Shown here piece by piece: positions 36,306-38,169 of a DNA stretch of 38,169 nt. Position numbers and translations under genes: made by a program. Within the stretch, counting starts at the first letter, position 1, and each line of letters begins with the position of its first letter. The stretch comes from Bacillus sp. FJAT-29790 (GTDB lineage Bacteria; Bacillota; Bacilli; Bacillales; Cytobacillaceae): the NCBI RefSeq assembly GCF_019039215.1, contig NZ_JAHNZZ010000006.1, positions 1 through 38,169 of the forward strand. Reading direction: 5' to 3'. The notes beneath the pieces were generated by a model that was not told the DNA's origin, did not search any database, and saw nothing but the letters and a program-made list of their open reading frames with translations.

Positions 36306-36657
36306 TCATCAAGTAGAATTGGTTCTTATGATGAATTTAAGTCGGGTGCCAAGTACAAACGCAATTCAGAATTCAAGGAGTACCTGGTACCCGTTATCTA
36401 ATGCTTGGTTTAGGACTGTGTTGATAAGTGGCTTCACCAAAATACATGCTCCAATGAAATCTTAAAATGGGAAACAAAAATATGAGGTGAAATTAAGGCT
36501 GATTTTGGGAGGGAATTTCGGGGGAAAAAAGGGATACAAGGTATTGTGTTCATTTCTTGGTGTACCTCCTAAAATTGATATATCAATTTTAGGAGGTGCC
36601 CGTGTTCATATGCGTTGTTTGATTGGGTGCTTACTTAAAAGAGAACCGCTTTAACGG
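36306..36657. other. intergenic stretch with a 34-bp palindrome
   Basis: No gene is supported; a 70-codon frame overlapping the end of the membrane protein gene has no protein-like pattern. The main feature is the palindrome at 36564-36597. Confidence 0.5.
36564..36597. repeat. perfect 34-bp palindrome
   Basis: ACCTCCTAAAATTGATA is followed directly by its own reverse complement, with no spacer. Neither strand continues with a T run, so it is not an ordinary terminator. It could be two abutting element ends, an operator, or a cruciform site. Either strand also contains AGGAGGT. Confidence 0.8.
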
Positions 36658-36691
36658 TAAATTTAAAGAGGATAGCAGAAATACTATCCTC
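36658..36691 (-). terminator. probable terminator of the SLH-protein pseudogene
   Basis: GAGGATAG and CTATCCTC form a perfect 8-bp stem with an 8-base loop. On the minus strand it is followed by TTTAAATTT, 22 bases past the pseudogene's last codon. Confidence 0.5.
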
Positions 36692-36713
36692 AAAAAAGGT
36701 TATTATCTTATTC

Positions 36714-37343
36714 TCAATTTTCCAATTGAAATGAAAAATCTAATATTCTCGCCATAAAAACAGCAAACTGTTCTCTTGTGACCACTTTATCTGGAGCGAA
36801 TTCTTTTGGATTGACCCCCGTAGTAATGTCATTAAATAATAAAGCTTGTACATAACGATGAGCCCAATGGGACGAAGGAACATCAGTGAAGTTCTTATTT
36901 GTCACCCCAGTAAGATTGTAGGCCCGGGTCAGAATGGATGCCATTTCGGATCTTGTAACTTTCTTGTACGGTTCAAATTTAGAGCTTTTAATGATGTCGG
37001 TAAAAATACCTTCATCCACTAGTGTGTTTATGAGCGCTAGATGCTCTTCGGGAATGTCTTGCAACCTACTATTAGGACGGTTTTTCGTATTATACTGCTT
37101 CTCTCTTTGAATCATTAAAGCAACCTGCAATCTCGTTAATTAGTCGTTTGGTCTAAAATACCCATCTGGATATCCTTGAATAACTCCCTTATCAGCCAAA
37201 TAAGAAATCTCCTTTATCGACCAATGAGAATCATTAATATCTTTGGAATGAACATTTGACCATTTGACATAGATTGGGAAATTACTATGTTGATAAGTTC
37301 CATCCCCTAGTTGACCACTTAAAGATTGCAGGCTCAGCTCCAA
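36714..37343 (-). pseudogene. S-layer homology (SLH) domain protein, truncated, with in-frame stop
   Basis: Three SLH repeats are read on the minus strand: DINDSHWSIKEISYLADKGV with GYPDGYFRPND; LQDIPEEHLALINTLVDEGI with TRSEMASILTRAYNLTG; and NFTDVPSSHWAHRYVQALLF with TREQFAVFMARILDF. A TAA interrupts repeat 1 directly after RPND (near 37140). Upstream only GDGTYQHSNFPIYVKWSN remains of the preceding domain, so the catalytic or structural N-terminal part is missing. SLH domains bind pyruvylated wall polymers. The gene is a remnant of a surface protein. Confidence 0.82.
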
Positions 37344-37369
37344 CCCTACGATACCCCTTGAGAGTCCCT

Positions 37370-37570
37370 ATTGTTGATTGGGTTAAAGCTGGTCTTGATT
37401 AGGAATCGTATGCTGAGATTGATTCAGAACTTCCTATTCGTATAAGTGGATTAGATGTTAAGAGGTGAATTAGAAGACCATGATTTTAATAGAATCCTAG
37501 TTGAGTACGTAAGTATGAAAGAAGGATTCGACGTGGCGGAACAACTACATAAACTTGTCAAAGGCAGCTC
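37370..37570 (+). pseudogene. unrecognised gene fragment, frameshifted
   Basis: Two frames join into one protein-like reading: DWVKAGLD, a stop, then ESYAEIDSELPIRISGLDVK, a one-base shift near 37461, RGELEDHDFNRILVEYV and SMKEGFDVAEQLHKLVKG. The acidic, regular composition looks like real former coding sequence. I do not recognise the family. Both ends are missing. Confidence 0.5.
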
Positions 37571-37574
37571 TGCT

Positions 37575-37942
37575 CTTTCCTGTATTGTCTTTAAGTTTTA
37601 GCTCAGCAAAGTAGAGTATTAATTTATTGATCTCATGAAGACGGATTCGAATCGTTCCGGACTTTACACTTTTGCTTCAATGTAAATAGGAAGTCACTCT
37701 TTTGCGAAATCACTAAACGAGTGATCTGCCTTTTCCAAATATGTTCCTCGGTTTAACTCATGAATGAAAATGGGCAGCAGCTGTTTCAGCTTCCTGCTTT
37801 GTTTTAAAACCTCACTTACCTTTTGCATTCTGTTTCCGGTTACAGGATCCAGTCCAATATCAACGATAAAAGCCCACTTGGAACCACAGTGCATTTTTTC
37901 CTTTTGCACGTACAACCTCTTCTGTAAAAAATGTCCTTTCAT
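37575..37942 (-). pseudogene. tyrosine integrase, N-terminal part, frameshifted
   Basis: On the minus strand it starts MKGHFLQKR and reads on as KWAFIVDIGLDPVTGNRMQK, the AP2-like arm-binding domain of ICE/phage integrases. HELNRGTYLEKADHSFSDFA, a stop, LPIYIEAKV and a core-binding segment ELKLKDNTGK follow in shifted frames. The catalytic domain is absent. Its orientation agrees with all the C-terminal remnants, so it may be the other half of one of them, or of a further element beyond the window. Confidence 0.75.
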
Positions 37943-38169
37943 TTCACCGAATGACCTCGCATTCCTTTGGGTATTGGTGTTATAGCAATTACTTCACAAT
38001 TTCTGTCATATTGACCCAGTTGAACTTAGTATTTCAATGTTAGTGGTCCAATTGCATCGTTCAATAAGCCCTTGACCATGATATTTCACCGCAATCTGTC
38101 CAATAGAAGGATTAAGTCCGTATAATTGTGTAAAAAAGATGAGTCATTTTATTCACTCTTGGCAACACT
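37943..38169. other. right-end stretch, nothing recognised
   Basis: No gene is supported. A short minus-strand reading (YGLNPSIGQIAVKYHGQGLI) looks protein-like but matches nothing I know, and the window ends here. Confidence 0.3.

Noticed and set aside
36253..36465. 70-codon plus-strand frame overlapping the end of the membrane protein gene
   Set aside because: No ribosome binding site, overlaps a better gene, and the sequence has no recognisable pattern.
9894..38169. A complete ICE or prophage
   Set aside because: No relaxase, coupling protein, secretion, replication, capsid or tail genes were seen, and every integrase piece is broken.

Overview
The window is from the chromosome of a low-GC Gram-positive Bacillaceae bacterium (Bacillus or a close relative). 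The first ~10 kb has the Bacillus order: an rRNA/tRNA end, tsaE-tsaB-rimI-tsaD, an ABC-F gene of the YdiF type, moaC, rex, ydiK, ydiL, groES and groEL. Protein lengths and motifs also fit (Rex 215 aa, GroEL 542 aa with a GGM tail, CIRCE before groES). TTG starts behind strong ribosome binding sites recur (ydiL, groES, probably the PPTase, ggt and the glycosyltransferase).

Layout. 1-290: end of a 5S rRNA gene, tRNA-fMet, tRNA-Asp, terminator. 440-3180: genes for t6A tRNA modification plus rimI. 3226-3358: a same-strand cluster of DnaA-box-like 9-mers. 3415-6627: ABC-F, moaC, rex. 6673-7601: ydiK and ydiL on the minus strand; the tatAy-tatCy pair usual here in B. subtilis is absent. 7852-9893: CIRCE-controlled groES-groEL.

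From 9894 to the end the window is accessory and looks like serial insertions at the 3' end of groEL. The last 16 bases of groEL recur at 14962, 33054 and (one mismatch) 35447. Each copy is followed by a decayed minus-strand tyrosine recombinase 3' end. The compartments between them are: (1) 9.9-15.0 kb, a D-serine cassette (XRE-cupin regulator, DsdX-like permease, D-serine dehydratase) plus an oxidoreductase pseudogene; (2) 15.0-33.1 kb, a chemoreceptor, a one-module A-PCP-reductase NRPS with its phosphopantetheinyl transferase, a secreted gamma-glutamyltransferase with two LysM domains, a GT2 polysaccharide synthase, an LCP protein, and a guanine-type riboswitch in front of a BMP/ABC nucleoside importer; (3) 33.1-35.5 kb, one intact and two decayed copies of a DUF3967-like gene; (4) 35.5-38.2 kb, a membrane protein and pseudogenes (SLH protein, an unrecognised gene, an integrase 5' part).

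Working together: the dsd genes would import D-serine and convert it to pyruvate and ammonia. The PPTase would activate the NRPS, whose reductase would release an aldehyde or alcohol. The GGT-LysM protein, GT2 synthase and LCP protein point to cell-surface polymer work. The riboswitch would shut the nucleoside importer when guanine is plentiful. No conjugation, phage structural or replication genes are seen, so the islands look like cargo left behind by lost or decayed integrative elements.
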